A stretch of DNA of 64,000 bases from Bretschneidera sinensis (taxonomy: Eukaryota; Streptophyta; Magnoliopsida; Brassicales; Akaniaceae), in contig CM043698.1 of assembly GCA_023935145.1 (NCBI GenBank), forward strand, positions 76,899,501 through 76,963,500, written 5' to 3'. Position numbers and translations under genes: made by a program. Positions 26,827-38,860 of this stretch are shown here, piece by piece (position 1 is the first letter of the stretch; every line of letters starts with the position of its first letter). Under the pieces are notes generated by a model. That model had not been told where the DNA came from. It ran no database searches and saw nothing but the letters and a program-made list of their open reading frames with translations.

Positions 26827-28452
26827 CTAAAAGTTGACCTAGAGTGGCAAATCTTTCCTTTGGCAATTTGCAATTTCGGCTGAAGGAGAGAAGAAGAAAG
26901 AAAAGCTCCAGATTTTTTCCTTCTCAAAACTCATTTCTTCCAAACTTTGACCTAACCTTAACCTAACTATTCAAGCTCCATTTGCCCTCAAACTTTGAAA
27001 ACCTTCTTCTGCCACCATCAGCTATCTTCGGGCCAGGGAGGTGAGCCTCCACGAGCGGGCTGCAGTGGCGCGTGGACCCCACGCTCCAAGCAGGAAAGGA
27101 ATAGCCGTTTTGTTCCCTTGGCTTCTTTCGTGCAGAGTTTGAGGTAATTTCGAAAAGTGTTCAACTACAAACTCAAAGTAGACTTCTTGATGTTGATTTT
27201 TGGCTTTTGTTTGTGGTCATTTGGATTTAAGTTGAGGGAGTTATGAGTTGTCTAAGTTGTGAGAATTGTGCAGAAATTCTGGAAATAATTTGTGTTCTGG
27301 GCAGTTTTGTGAGCTGTTTTTCAGCAAGAATTTGAGGTAGTTTTGTGTCCCAACTATTTTTAAGTTAAAGTATACTTCTTAAAGTTTATCTATAACTTTA
27401 TTTGGGATGATTTGAATTTAAATTGGTTTAGTTTGAAATATTTGAAGTTGGGAGAAAATTTGAGAGAAATCTGGAAATTTCTGTATTATGGAACTTTGGA
27501 AGAAAGTAATAAGAGTGCGTGAAGTTTGAAGATTTTTAGGATGATTGTATGTACAAAGTTCGAAGTTTTATTCTTGTATAACATGATTTTTGAGAGGAGT
27601 ATTGTTAGAGAATTTTACTATGGGCTGTAAATTTGAAACCCGTTTTGGAGTTAAAAGAAATTCCTAAGTAAGAGACTTTTCTGGATTGAGAAATTATATT
27701 TAGAATGAATACTTTTTACAAGTTGATATTTGTTGGTAATTACCCTAAGTTAGTGAATTGAAATTTAAGTCTATATGAATTGAGAGTTTTGTGGAGTAAA
27801 GAATGAAGGAAAGAAGGGAAGGAGTGAAAATATATGATTAAGGAGAAGAATGAACTTTAGTAGTATTTTCTTTGATTTATATTTGTGAGTAAATGGAATG
27901 ATTGATTTCTTATTAAGTGTCTAAGTTTTAAATACTATACTCATTGGCTATTTGTATATGTAGTTTGCTTTAATTGTTAAAAATGACATTTCAATAGGTG
28001 AGGTGGATGATCGTAGTAAAGGTAAAGAAGTGATTCACGAGTAGTGTTTGGCGTAAGGTGAGTATTACCCTACTCTTGGTAAGCGTGAATGTTAGTGGGG
28101 AAACCAAAACAATAAGGTTGCATAAAAGTTGTAATTCGCTATTTAGATATAATAATTATATTTATAACTATGTGGTAAGATAAGTAAATTATATATTAAT
28201 GATGAGATAGTGATTTCAAAACCTTTGTGCTAAATGTTGTGTGATTGTCTGGATTGTTGAGAATTTGATTATGTTCATCACTTGATTTCATTTCATATCA
28301 TGCATTGAAATTTACGGTATGTTATTGAGGGGGGAGTGATGTGTGAGGACGATAGGTCCCTACCCACAAGGGGTGAAAAAGGGTACCGAATATATTTGGA
28401 TGATTGGACCCGGCCCGGATCAAGAGGGGTTCTGAAAATTATTGTTTGTGAA

Positions 28453-28480
28453 ACGTACCGGTACGTGGGGAGACGTCCCC
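28453..28480 (+). other. Palindrome pair in LTR
   Basis: The perfect 14-bp palindrome ACGTACCGGTACGT is followed at once by GGGGAGACGTCCCC, which can pair as GGGGA/TCCCC. The palindrome is also intact at 36113-36126, 38148-38161, 48147-48160 and 55410-55423; the last copy has a base change just after it (GAGGAGACGTCCCC). Confidence 0.7.
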
Positions 28481-28810
28481 GATGGATTATGATTGATTAT
28501 GAGATGATACATTTCATTGCATCATGCTGCATTGGCATATCATACATGAATTTGAATTACTTGGCCCGTAAGGGGGCATATGAAATGTTTGGTTGTATGG
28601 ATAAATTGTGATATTTTGATGGACTATGGAATGGCGATTGCAAGTTGGTTGTGGGTCTTATAGGACCGTATTATGATTACTAAGATTGTTGTTTTGCAAA
28701 GTGCTAAATGACTATGTATACGAACAAACAAAGTAGAAAGGAAAAAGAAATAATAATAAGCCCTCAACTTTTTCTAACAAGTGATTACTTTGTGTAGTGT
28801 AAGAACTCGC

Positions 28811-28826
28811 TGAGCTTTATAGCTCA
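28811..28826 (+). other. LTR hairpin, element 2 family
   Basis: TGAGCTTTATAGCTCA: a 6-bp perfect stem with a 4-base loop. It is followed by a pyrimidine-rich stretch and CAGGT about 40 bases on. Copies at 38506-38521, 39025-39039 (one T shorter), 48505-48520 and 55768-55783; compare the diverged version in element 1. Confidence 0.65.
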
Positions 28827-29169
28827 CCCCCCTTCCTATTTCTAATCTTTCAGGTGATTTTGGATTTTAAGTGGTGAAGCTTTGAAGTTCAATGAAGTTT
28901 TAGGTGGGTCCAAGAGCGTCGCATCCTCGGTCAATCTTTTTTCTTAGTGTTATATCGTATATTAGGTGTGAAGTTGTAACCGGTTGGCTGTGTCTCTTCA
29001 GACACCTTGTAAAGCTACAACCTTATAGTAGTAATCTCTGTATGATCTTAACTAATATATGTTAGATGTTGTTCTGTTGTAGTATATATTTGTGTGTCCA
29101 GGTGCTCGATTTCGAAAGGTAATTGATACCGTCCTGAGTGGGCCCGCTCGGGATGGGTCGTTACAATTT

Positions 29170-29181
29170 TGGTATCAGAGC
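29170..29181 (+). other. Primer-binding site, initiator Met tRNA type
   Basis: TGGTATCAGAGC starts four bases after the end of the 5' LTR. This is the standard plant retrotransposon match to the 3' end of initiator methionine tRNA, used to start minus-strand DNA synthesis. Confidence 0.92.
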
Positions 29182-29259
29182 TTTAGGTTTAAGGTTCTGT
29201 AGACTGTAGAAGTCCAGTGTTTTTGTTTCTAAATGAGTTCTTTTGTGTAGGATTCAAGG

Positions 29260-30177
29260 ATGCCTCGTGGACCAAAGACAGGTAGAGTTCGGGGAGGAGG
29301 GCGTGCCCAAGGAAGGGGTAGTGTTCCAACTCGAGGCCGTGGACGACCCCCATTACATAGGGTGGAACAAAATGTTGAACCTGAAGTCCCTGAGGTTGAA
29401 CATGTTGGTAGTGCAATCGGTGCTGCTTGTGAGAATGTAAGAGATGCTGCTATAGAAAGGGATGAATTAAGGGAAGCTTTAGCCCAAGCATTGGGTAGAA
29501 TTGGGGAGCTAGAGCGTAGATTGGAAGAACAAAACAGACGAGCTCCAGATTTTCCAAATGAGCATGCAGATGTTCCTGTAGCGCATGATGAAACATTAGG
29601 GGAGGATGGATTGAGGCAAGAAATGGAAGGGGATGTATTTAATAGGTTTATCAAGCTGATGCCACCAAGTTTTCGAAGTGTTGAAAACCCTCTAGATGCC
29701 GAGGCATGGATTAAAAAGATGGAACGTCTGTTTAGGGTACTACCAGTGTCGGACAGACAAAAAGTTGCGTTTGCATCTTTCAAGTTAGAAGAAGAGGCAG
29801 CGAATTGGTGGGAGGATATACTTCCTAGATTATCAGGGGACATTGATGAACCTTTGACTTGGGAGAAGTTTAAGAAAGTATTCTATGACAAACATTTCCC
29901 AGAATCTGTTAAGGCTCAAATGGAGAAGGACTTTAACTATCTGAAACAGGGTGCTATGTCAGTGACTCAGTATGATTCAAGATTTATTACTCTGTCTAGA
30001 TTTGCACCAGACTTGGTCAGCACTGAAGGACGAAAATGTAAGAAATTCCTTGATGGTTTAAATTATGAAATTCGTACTCGCCTTTCATATTTGGATCATT
30101 CAAACTATACAAGACTAGTGGATAAAGCACTACTTGTAGAGAAAGATATAATGGAGTTGAGAGGACATCAGGATTGA
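29260..30177 (+). pseudogene. Element 2 gag (broken by a premature stop)
   Basis: 305 codons from ATG at 29260, the first start after the primer site. The N-terminus is rich in Arg and Gly, then comes a likely coiled segment (about residues 45-95), then the gag core with the motifs AEAWIKKMERLFRV, ANWWEDILPRL, FYDKHFP and LKQGAMSVTQYDSRF. This is the structural protein that packages element RNA. TGA at 30175-30177 ends it, but the same frame stays coding-like through 30178-30447 (polar, Gln/Ser/Gly-rich) apart from a TAA at 30388-30390, then enters the zinc knuckles. Gag and pol therefore formed one frame originally. The two stops make this copy unable to give a full polyprotein unless they are read through. 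Confidence 0.9.
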
Positions 30178-30447
30178 CAAAAGAGGAGCAGGTCAGACAG
30201 TGCTAGGGAAAGCAGTTATGGGTTGGAATTCCGAGGTGGTCATCCTTTTCAACAGAGTAGATCAGTTTTCCAAGAAGGGCAAAGTATGGGAGGTAAGTTA
30301 TTGAAGATGAGTCAAGGTCTTCAGAGTGAACCAGCAGCTTCTGTAGTACAAAGTTCAGTGGGAGGAATGCAAAGATTTGCAGGACAATAATTTCCTTTAA
30401 GAAATCAAGGCAGAGGAGGAAGTGCACAAGGTAGAGGAAGTAGTACA

Positions 30448-33400
30448 ATGTCAAGAATGAATACTAAAGGATGTTTTCGGTGTGGTCAGATGGGTCACTT
30501 ATCTAGAGATCGTAATGTTAAGTTCTGTCATCATTGTGGATCAGCTGAACATCTTCAAAGGGATTGTCCTGTGTTGAAAAGTGTGGTATGCTTTGTGTGT
30601 GGTCAGGGTGGTCATGTGGGAGCAAAATGTTGGTCAAGACTTAAGCCAACTGGTAGTGTGAGTACAGCTAGAGGCTCCCGACGGGGCCAAGTGGGTCGAG
30701 GCAGTGGGACTGGAGGTAGTAGAAATGGTAGTCACGGTCGAGGGGTCACAGCAAGCAGAGGGGATGCTAGTCAAGGTCAGAGAGGTCAAGGTCGTGTTTA
30801 TGCAATCACTCAGCAGGATGCTCAGGCCACACCCGACGTGGTGACTGGTATGATTTCTCTTTCGGGTAGAAATGCTAGAATGTTAATTGATCCTGGTGCA
30901 ACACATTCTTTTGTTTCTACTTCTTTTCTTATATATGTTGATGTACCTAGAACACATTTGCATAAGATCTTGATTGTTGAGACTCCTATAGGAGAGAAGG
31001 TGGAAATCCAATGGATGTTCCGGGACTGTGTTGTGAACATTGGGGATAGAGAACTTCAGGTTGATTTATTGCCCTTGAAGATGAAGGATTTTGACTTGAT
31101 CTTAGGTATGGATTGGTTAGCTAAGTATCACGCCTCAGTAGATTGTTTCAGGAAAATGGTAATGTTTCGAGTTCCGGGGGAAAAAGAATTTTCTTTTCAG
31201 GGAGAACGTAAGGTACTTTCACAATGCCTCATTTCTGCCCTTTCAGCTAGGAGATTGTTGAAGAAGGGATGTGAATGTTATTTAGCCTATGTGATCAATT
31301 CTTCTGAGGAAGGTGTGGAATTGGGAGGAATATCTATAGTTAGGGAATTTCCAGATGTATTTCCTGAAGAGTTGCCCGGTTTACCACTTGTTAGGGAAAT
31401 TGATTTTCTTATTGATCTCACACCTGGTTCTACTCCTATTTCGATACCCCCTTATCGAATTGCACCGGCAGAATTAAAGGAACTTAAGGTCCAACTTCAA
31501 GAGTTGTTAGACAAGAAACTCATTCGTCCTAGCGTATCACCTTGGGGGGCTCCAGTGTTATTTGTCAAGAAGAAAGATGGGACTTTGAGATTGTGTGTGG
31601 ATTATAGACAACTAAACAAGATGACAATTCGTAACAAGTACCCGTTACCAAGAATTGATGATTTGTTTGAACAGTTACAAGGAGCTCGAGTGTTTTCAAA
31701 AATAGACTTGAGATCGGGTTACCATCAACTACGTATCAAAGATTCAGATGTTCCAAAGACTGCTTTCCGCACCCGTTATGGACACTATGAATTTCTGGTT
31801 GTGCCGTTCGGATTGAATAATGCCCCTGCAGCTTTCATGGACTTAATGAACAGAGTATTTAAACCATTCCTGGACAAATTTGTGGTAGTTTTCGTTGATG
31901 ATATTCTGGTATATTCGAAGAGTGAAGAAGACCATGCCAGACATTTGAAGATAGTACTAGAGACTCTTAGGAAGGAGAAACTTTATGCCAAGTTTAACAA
32001 ATGTGAGTTTTGGTTAAAAGAAGTGACCTTCTTAGGACATGTAGTGTCAGAAGCAGGAGTGGCTGTGGACCCTCAGAAAGTTGAAGCAGTTCTAAACTGG
32101 GAGAAACCTACAAATGTGACTGAGATTAGGAGCTTTTTGGGATTGGCGGGATATTATCGGAGATTTATCAAAGATTTCTCACTGATTGCAGTACCTTTAA
32201 CCAAATTAACAAGAAAGGGAGAAAAGTTTATATGGTCAGAAGAGTGTGAGCAAAGTTTTCAATTGTTGAAGGAAAAGCTAACAATGGCACCGATGTTAAT
32301 CCTTCCTTCGAGTGATGAGGGGTTTGTAGTTTACAGTGATGCTTCACATCAAGGGTTAGGTTGTGTCCTAATGCAGCATGGGAAGGTTGTTGCTTATGCT
32401 TCACGCCAACTGAAGAACTATGAAAGGAACTACCCCACCCATGACCTAGAGTTGGCAGCGATAGTCTTTGCCTTGAAAATTTGGAGACATCATCTTTATG
32501 GAGTAAGATGTGAGATCTTTACGGATCACAAGAGCCTCAAGTATCTGCCTACGCAGAAGGAGTTAAACTTAAGACAAAGGCGATGGATGGAACTGATCAG
32601 TGACTATGAATGTACCATAAGTTATCATCCTGGAAAGGCTAACGTGGTAGCTGATGCATTAAGTCGAAAATCCAGTAGCAAGTTGGCAACTTTGAAGATT
32701 TATGATTCCGGGTTAATTGAGGAATTAAGAAGCTTAGAAGTGAAGCTTGAGGCCAACACCATTGGGGGGTTAGTAGCTATCATGGTGGTAACATCATCAA
32801 TAGTAGGTCGCCTACTAGATGCTCAGGATGCAGTGTTAATGGCTATTAAGAAGGAGGTTTTAGAAAACAAGCGGAGTGGTTTTGTGGTGAGAGAGGATGG
32901 AATGGTGATGATGGGAAATCGAATCTGTGTGCCAAGTGAAGTGGAGTTAAGGAAGGAGATCCTAAAAGAAGCTCATGACACTATTTATTCTATGCACCTG
33001 GGGAGTAATAAAATGTATAGAGGGCTTAAGCAAAATTTCTGGTGGTCAGGTTTAAAGAGAGACGTAGCAGACTATGTTTCTCGATGCTTAGTATGCCAGC
33101 AGGTGAAGACTGAGCATAGACATCCGGCAGGGTTGCTGCAACCTCTTCCTATACCGGAGTGGCCATGGGAGAGGGTGACTATGGATTTTGTGACAGGACT
33201 TCCTCGTACTCAGAGAGGTTTTGATGCCATTTGGGTTATAGTTGATCGATTATCTAAATCTGTTCATTTTCTACCCATCAAGATAACTTGGTCTCCTGAA
33301 AGATTAGCAGAGTTGTATGTGGCTGAAATAGTAAAACTGCATGGTGTACCATTAAGTGTTGTATCGGATCGTGATGCTCGGTTTACGTCTCGATTTTGGA

Positions 33401-34230
33401 AGGGATTTCAGCAAGCTATGGGTACTCAGTTACATTTTAGCACGGCTTTCCACCCTCAAACGGATGGTCAGTCAGAAAGAACAATTCAAATCTTAGAAGA
33501 TATGCTACGAGCGTGTGCTATGAACTTTTCGGTTAGTTGGGATGCGTACTTACCCCTTATGGAGTTTGCATATAATAATAGTTTTCAGACTAGCATTGGG
33601 ATGGCACCTTTCGAAGCATTATATGGTAGGAGGTGTAGGACTCCAATATGTTGGGAAGAAGTGGGGGAAAGAAGTGTCTTAGGACCAGAATTGGTAGAGA
33701 TAACCACAAAGAGGATCAAGAAAATACGAGAACACCTAAGGACGGCTCAAAGTAGACAGAAAAGCTATGCAGACAAGAGGAGGAGACCGTTGGAGTTCCA
33801 AGTTGGTGATCGTGTGCATCTTAAAGTTTCCCCTTGGAAGGGAGTTTTGAGGTTTGGGCGAAAAGGGAAATTAAGCCCTCGTTACATCGGACCTTATGAG
33901 ATCATTGAAAGGATTGGACTTGTAGCATACCGATTAGCCTTACCTCCAGAACTTTCACAGCTTCATGATGTTTTCCATGTGTCAGCTTTGCGCAAATATG
34001 TACCAGATGAGTCGCACATCATTCCATTCCAATCCATAGAAGTTCAAAACAACCTTTCATATGTGGAGATGCCAGTAAAAATCTTGGACTCTAGGGATCA
34101 AGTTCTTCGCAACAAAGTCATTCCCTTAGTTAAAGTGCTTTGGAGAAATAGAGGAGTCGAAGAAGCTACTTGGGAAAACGAAGTGGAAATAAAGAACCAA
34201 TACCCTTATCTGTTCGTCAAAACAGGTTAG
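30448..34230 (+). CDS. Element 2 pol: zinc knuckles, protease, RT, RNase H, integrase, chromodomain-like tail
   Basis: 1260 codons, in the same frame as gag; the ATG at 30448 is simply the first after the TAA, so it is not necessarily a real start. Three CCHC knuckles occur in residues 9-60; the first has Arg in place of its last Cys (residue 22). The protease motif is [10 protein letters not shown], with Asp at about 148. Reverse transcriptase has FVDDILVYS (Asp 484, 485). RNase H starts near Asp 631 (YSDASHQG). Integrase has the zinc ligands His 843, His 850, Cys 880 and Cys 883 and catalytic Asp 913, Asp 974 and Glu 1010 (35 residues between the last two). The tail from about 1208 to the end is chromodomain-like and typical of chromoviruses. 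The enzymes look intact; the damage is upstream. Confidence 0.93.
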   Translation: MSRMNTKGCFRCGQMGHLSRDRNVKFCHHCGSAEHLQRDCPVLKSVVCFVCGQGGHVGAKCWSRLKPTGSVSTARGSRRGQVGRGSGTGGSRNGSHGRGVTASRGDASQGQRGQGRVYAITQQDAQATPDVVTGMISLSGRNARMLIDPGATHSFVSTSFLIYVDVPRTHLHKILIVETPIGEKVEIQWMFRDCVVNIGDRELQVDLLPLKMKDFDLILGMDWLAKYHASVDCFRKMVMFRVPGEKEFSFQGERKVLSQCLISALSARRLLKKGCECYLAYVINSSEEGVELGGISIVREFPDVFPEELPGLPLVREIDFLIDLTPGSTPISIPPYRIAPAELKELKVQLQELLDKKLIRPSVSPWGAPVLFVKKKDGTLRLCVDYRQLNKMTIRNKYPLPRIDDLFEQLQGARVFSKIDLRSGYHQLRIKDSDVPKTAFRTRYGHYEFLVVPFGLNNAPAAFMDLMNRVFKPFLDKFVVVFVDDILVYSKSEEDHARHLKIVLETLRKEKLYAKFNKCEFWLKEVTFLGHVVSEAGVAVDPQKVEAVLNWEKPTNVTEIRSFLGLAGYYRRFIKDFSLIAVPLTKLTRKGEKFIWSEECEQSFQLLKEKLTMAPMLILPSSDEGFVVYSDASHQGLGCVLMQHGKVVAYASRQLKNYERNYPTHDLELAAIVFALKIWRHHLYGVRCEIFTDHKSLKYLPTQKELNLRQRRWMELISDYECTISYHPGKANVVADALSRKSSSKLATLKIYDSGLIEELRSLEVKLEANTIGGLVAIMVVTSSIVGRLLDAQDAVLMAIKKEVLENKRSGFVVREDGMVMMGNRICVPSEVELRKEILKEAHDTIYSMHLGSNKMYRGLKQNFWWSGLKRDVADYVSRCLVCQQVKTEHRHPAGLLQPLPIPEWPWERVTMDFVTGLPRTQRGFDAIWVIVDRLSKSVHFLPIKITWSPERLAELYVAEIVKLHGVPLSVVSDRDARFTSRFWKGFQQAMGTQLHFSTAFHPQTDGQSERTIQILEDMLRACAMNFSVSWDAYLPLMEFAYNNSFQTSIGMAPFEALYGRRCRTPICWEEVGERSVLGPELVEITTKRIKKIREHLRTAQSRQKSYADKRRRPLEFQVGDRVHLKVSPWKGVLRFGRKGKLSPRYIGPYEIIERIGLVAYRLALPPELSQLHDVFHVSALRKYVPDESHIIPFQSIEVQNNLSYVEMPVKILDSRDQVLRNKVIPLVKVLWRNRGVEEATWENEVEIKNQYPYLFVKTG

Positions 34231-34260
34231 TTGAAAATTTCGAGGACGAAATTTTTTTTT

Positions 34261-34273
34261 AGGAGGGGAGAAT
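34261..34273 (+). other. Polypurine tract of element 2
   Basis: AGGAGGGGAGAAT is directly before the 3' LTR and about 30 bases after the pol stop, preceded by CGAGGACGAAATTTTTTTTT. Confidence 0.88.
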
Positions 34274-36306
34274 TGTAGAACCCGATATTTCTTTCAAGTT
34301 TTTATAATCTTGTTTTATAATTTAATTTTTTTTTAGGGATCTCTTAGTAAGAAACTAAAACTTTGGGGTTGTTTAAATACTAGAAGAAAAATTAAAGGAA
34401 ATGGCATGTCAATAAATAAAAGAAGAAGGGGAAGGGTAGAGTGGTAAAAAGCCAAGTCATTGAGGGAGTATATAAGCTAAAATTTAACCTAAATCAGCAA
34501 ATCTCTCATTTAGCAATTTGAGAGCTCGGCAGAAAGAGAGGAAAGAAAGGAAAGCACCAGATTTTGTTTTTCTTTATCAAAAACTCATTTTTTCTTCCAA
34601 ACTTTGACCTAACCTTAACCAAACCATCCAAGATCCTTTTGCCCTAAAACTTTGGAAACCCTCTTCTGCCACCATCAGCTATCTTCTGGCCGGGGAGGTG
34701 AGCCTCCACGAGCGGGCTACAGTGGCGCGTGGAACCCCACGCTCCGAGCAGGGGAAGAACATCCCATTTTGTTACCTTGGCTTTTTCTTGCAGATTTTGA
34801 GATAATTTCGAAAAGTGTTCAACTACAAACTTAAAGTAGACTTCTTGATGTTGATTTTTGGATTTTGTTTGAGGTCTTTTGGATTTAAATTGAGTGATAT
34901 ATGAGTTGTCAAAGTTGGGAGAATTGTGCAGAAATTCTGGAAATAATTTGTGTTCTGGGCAGTTTTGTGAGTTGTGTTTCAGCAAGAATTTGAGGTAGTT
35001 TTGTGTCCCAACTATTTTTAAGTTAAAGTATACTTCTTCAAGTTTATCTAGAACTTTATTTGGGATGATTTGATTTTAAATTGGTTTAGTTTGAAATATT
35101 TGAAGTTGGGAGAAAATTTGTGAGAAATCTGGAAATTTATGTATTATGGAACTTTGGAAGAAAGTAATAAGAGTGTGTGAAGTTTGAAGATTTTTAGGAT
35201 GATTGTATGTACAAAGTTTGAAGTTTTATTCTTGTATAACATGATTTTTGAGATGAGTATTGTTAGAGAATTTTACTATGGGCTGTAAATTTGAAACCCT
35301 TTTTGGAGTTAAAAGAAATTCCTCTAAGTAAGAGACTTTTTCTTGATTGGGAAATTATATTTAGAATGAATAATTTTTATAAGTTGGGATTTGTTGGTAA
35401 TTACTCTAAGTTAGTGTCTTGAAATTTAAGTTCATATGAATTGAGAGTTGTATAGAGTAAAGAATGAAGGAAAGAAAGGAAAGAGTGAAAATAGGTGATT
35501 AAGGAGAAGAATGAACTTTAGTAGTATTTTCTTTGATTTATATGTGTAAGTAAATGGAATGATTGATTTCTTATTAAGTATCTAAGTTTTTAATACTATG
35601 CTCATTGATTCTTTGTTTATGTAGTTTGTCTTAATTGTTATAATGACATTTCAATAGGTGTGGTGGATGATCTTAGAAAAGGTAAAGAAGTGATCCACGA
35701 CTAGTGTTTGGCTTAAGGTGAGTATTACCCTACTCTTGGTAAGCATGAATGTTAGTGGGGAAACCAAAACAATAAGGTTGCATAAGAGTTGTAATTCGCT
35801 ATTTAGATATAATAATTATATTTATAACTATGTGGTAAGATAAGTAAATTATATATTAATGATGAGATAGTGATTTCAAAACCTTTATGCTGAATGTTGT
35901 GTGATTGTATGGATTGTTGAGAATTTGATTATGTTCATCACTTTATTTCATTTCATATCATGCATTGAAATTTACGGTATGTTATTGAGGGGGGAGTGAT
36001 GTGTGAGGACGATAAGTCCCTACCCACAAGGGGTGAAAAAGGGTACCGAATATATTTGGATGATTGGACCCGGCCCGGATCAAGGGGGGTTCTGAAAATT
36101 TTTGTTTGTGAAACGTACCGGTACGTGGGGAGACGTCCCCAATGGATTATGATTGATTATGAGATGATACATTTCATTGCATCATGCTGCATTGGCATAT
36201 CATACACGAATTTGAATTATTTGGCCCGTAAGGGGGCATATGAAATGTTTGGTTGTATGGATAAATTGTGATATTTTGATGGACTATGGAATGGCGATTG
36301 CAAGTT
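34274..36306 (+). repeat. 3' LTR of element 2, first part
   Basis: Starts TGTAGAACCCGATATTTC and matches the family LTR until GGCGATTGCAAGTT, where another complete LTR begins. It has its own variants (AACCCG; CAGCAAATCTCTCATTTAGC; GAGAGCTCGGCAG), so it is clearly different from the 5' LTR in the first few hundred bases. Confidence 0.92.
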
Positions 36307-38860
36307 TGTAGAATCCGATATTTCTTTTAAGCTTTTATAATCTTGTTTTATAATTTAGTTTTTTTTTTTTTTTTTAGGGATCTCTTAGTAAGAAACAAAA
36401 ACTTTGGAGTTGTTTAAATACTAGAAGGAAAATTAAAGGAAATGGCATGTAAATTAATAAAAGAAGAAGGGGAAGGGTAGAGTGGTAAAAGGCCAAGATT
36501 TAGAGGGAGTATATAAGCTAAAAGTTGACCTAGAGTGGCAAATCTTTCCTTTGGCAATTTGCAATTTCGGCTGAAGGAGAGAAGAAGAAAGAAAAGCTCC
36601 AGATTTTTTTCCTTCTCAAAACCCATTTCTTCCAAACTTTGACCTAGCCTTAACCTAACTATTCAAGCTCCGTTTGCCCTCAAACTTTGAAAACCTTCTT
36701 CTGCCACCATCAGATATCTTCGGGCCAGGGAGGTGAGCCTCCACGAGCGGGCTACAGTGGCGCGTGGGCCCCACGCTCCGAGCAGGGGAGGAATAGCCCG
36801 TTTTGTTCCCTTGGCTTTTTCGTGCAGCTTTTGAGGTAATTTCGAAAAGTGTTCAACTACAAACTTAAAGTAGACTTCTTGATGTTGATTTTTGGCTTTT
36901 GTTTGAGGTCTTTTGGATTTAGATTGAGGGATTTATGAGTTGTATAAGTTGGGAGAATTGTGCAGAAATTCTGGAAATAATTTGTGTTCTGGGCAGTTTT
37001 GTGAGCTGTTTTTCAGCAAGAATTTGAGGTAGTTTTGTGTCCCAACTATTTTTAAGTTAAAGTATACTTCTTCAAGTTTATCTAGAACTTTATTTGGGAT
37101 GATTTGATTTTAAATTGGTTTAGTTTGAAATATTTGAAGTTGGGAGAAAATTTGTGAGAAATCTGGAAATTTATGTATTATGGAACTTTGGAAGAAAGTA
37201 ATAAGAGTGTGTGAAGTTTGAAGATTTTTAGGATGATTGTATGTACAAAGTTTGAAGTTTTATTCTTGTATAACATGATTTTTGAGATGAGTATTGTTAG
37301 AGAATTTTACTATGGGCTGTAAATTTGAAACCCTTTTTGGAGTTAAAAGAAATTCCTAAGTAAGAGATTTTTTCTGGATTGGGAAATTATATTTAGAATG
37401 AATACTTTTTACAAGTTGATATTTGCTGGTAATTACCCTAAGTTAGTGTCTTGAAATTTAAGTCTATATGAATTGAGAGTTTTATGGAGTAAAGAATGAA
37501 GGAAAGAAGGGAAAGAGTGAAAATAGATGATTAAGGAGAAGAAAGAACTTTAGTAGTATTTTCTTTGATTTATATGTGTTAAGTAAATGGAATGATTGAT
37601 TTCTTATTAAGTGTCTAAGTTTTAAATACTATACTCATTGGCTATTTGTATATGTAGTTTGCTTTAATTGTTAAAAATGACATTTCAATAGGTGAGGTGG
37701 ATGATCGTAGTAAAGGTAAAGAAGTGATCCACGATTAGTGTCTGGCGTAAGGTGAGTATTACCCTACTCTTGGTAAGCATGAATGTTAGTGGGGAAACCA
37801 AAACAATAAGGTTGTATAAGAGTTGTAATTCGCTATTTAGATATAATAATTATATTTATAACTATGTGGTAAGATAAGTAAATTATATATTAATGATGAG
37901 ATAGTGATTTCAAAACCTTTGTGCTAAATGTTGTGTGATTGTATGGATTGTTGAGAATTTGATGATGTTCATCACTTGATTTCATTTCATATCATTCACT
38001 GAAATTTACGGTATGTTATTGAGGGGGGAGTGATGTGTGAGGACGATAGGTCCCTACCCACAAGGGGTGAAAAAGGGTACCGAATATATTTGGATGATTG
38101 GACCCGGCCCGGATCAAGGGGGGTTCTGAAAATTTATTGTTTGTGAAACGTACCGGTACGTGGGGAGACGTCCCCGATGGATTATGATTGATTATGAGAT
38201 GATACATTTCATTGCATCATGCTGCATTGGCATATCATACATGAATTTGAATTACTTGGCCCGTAAGGGGGCATATGAAATGTTTGGTTGTATGGATAAA
38301 TTGTGATATTTTGATGGACTATGGAATGGCGATTGCAAGTTGGTTGTGGGTCTTATAGGACCGTATTATGATTACTAAGATTGTTGTTTTGCAAAGTGCT
38401 AAATGACTATGTATACGAACAAACAAAGTAGAAAGGAAAAAGAAATAATAATAAGCCCTCAACTTTTTCTAACAAGTGATTACTTTGTGTAGTGTAAGAA
38501 CTCGCTGAGCTTTATAGCTCACCCCCTTCCTATTTCTAATCTTTCAGGTGATTTTGGATTTTAAGTGGTGAAGCTTTGAAGTTCAATGAAGTTTTAGGTG
38601 GGTCCACGAGCGTCGCATCCTCGGTCAATCTTTTTTTATTAGTGTTATATCGTATATTAGGTGTGAAGTTGTAACCGGTTGGCTGTGTCTCTTCAGACAC
38701 CTTGTAAAGCTACAACCTTATAATTGTAATCTCTGTATGATCTTAACTAATATATATTAGATGTTGTTCTGTTGTAGTATATATTTGTGTGTCCAGGTGC
38801 TCGATTTCGAAAGGTAATTGATACCGTCCTGAGTGGGCTCGCTCGGGATGGGTCGTTACA
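36307..38860 (+). mobile_element. Nested solo LTR (2554 bp) of the same family
   Basis: A complete LTR, TGTAGAATCC to GGGTCGTTACA, with no internal region, lying inside the 3' LTR of element 2 in the same orientation. Subtype variants (GATGATGTTCATCAC, ATCATTCACTG, TAAGAGATTTTTTCTGG) place it with the LTRs of element 3. The host LTR resumes at 38861 with GGTTGTGGGTC and no base lost or repeated, so no 5-bp duplication is present. It could be a solo LTR that lost one duplication copy, or a product of recombination. Confidence 0.88.

Larger units (their letters stand above)
26625..29165 (+). repeat. 5' LTR of element 2 (2541 bp)
   Basis: Starts TGTAGAATCCGATATTTC and ends GGGATGGGTCGTTACA, followed by the primer site. 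Its first part follows the element 3/nested-LTR subtype (for example GGCAAATCTTTCCTTTGGCA). Its later part follows the element 2 3' LTR subtype (GATTATGTTCATCAC, ATCATGCATTG). It also has private changes such as GCTCCAAGCAGGAAAGG. Confidence 0.93.

Noticed and set aside
28336..28611. A 91-codon open frame in LTRs, also at 35996-36271
   Set aside because: It lies inside the LTR, is broken by a one-base length change in the nested and element 3 LTRs, and overlaps the palindrome region. Its conservation is explained by LTR homology.
29170..29181. Possible tRNA gene fragment
   Set aside because: Only 12 bases and right after the LTR end; it is a primer-binding site.
29229..29843. A 204-codon minus-strand frame
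   Set aside because: It is antisense to gag, which has clear family motifs on the plus strand.
38016..38207. A 63-codon minus-strand frame repeated at 48015-48206 and 55278-55469
   Set aside because: Identical because the LTRs are copies of one another; there is no start context or homology to suggest a protein.
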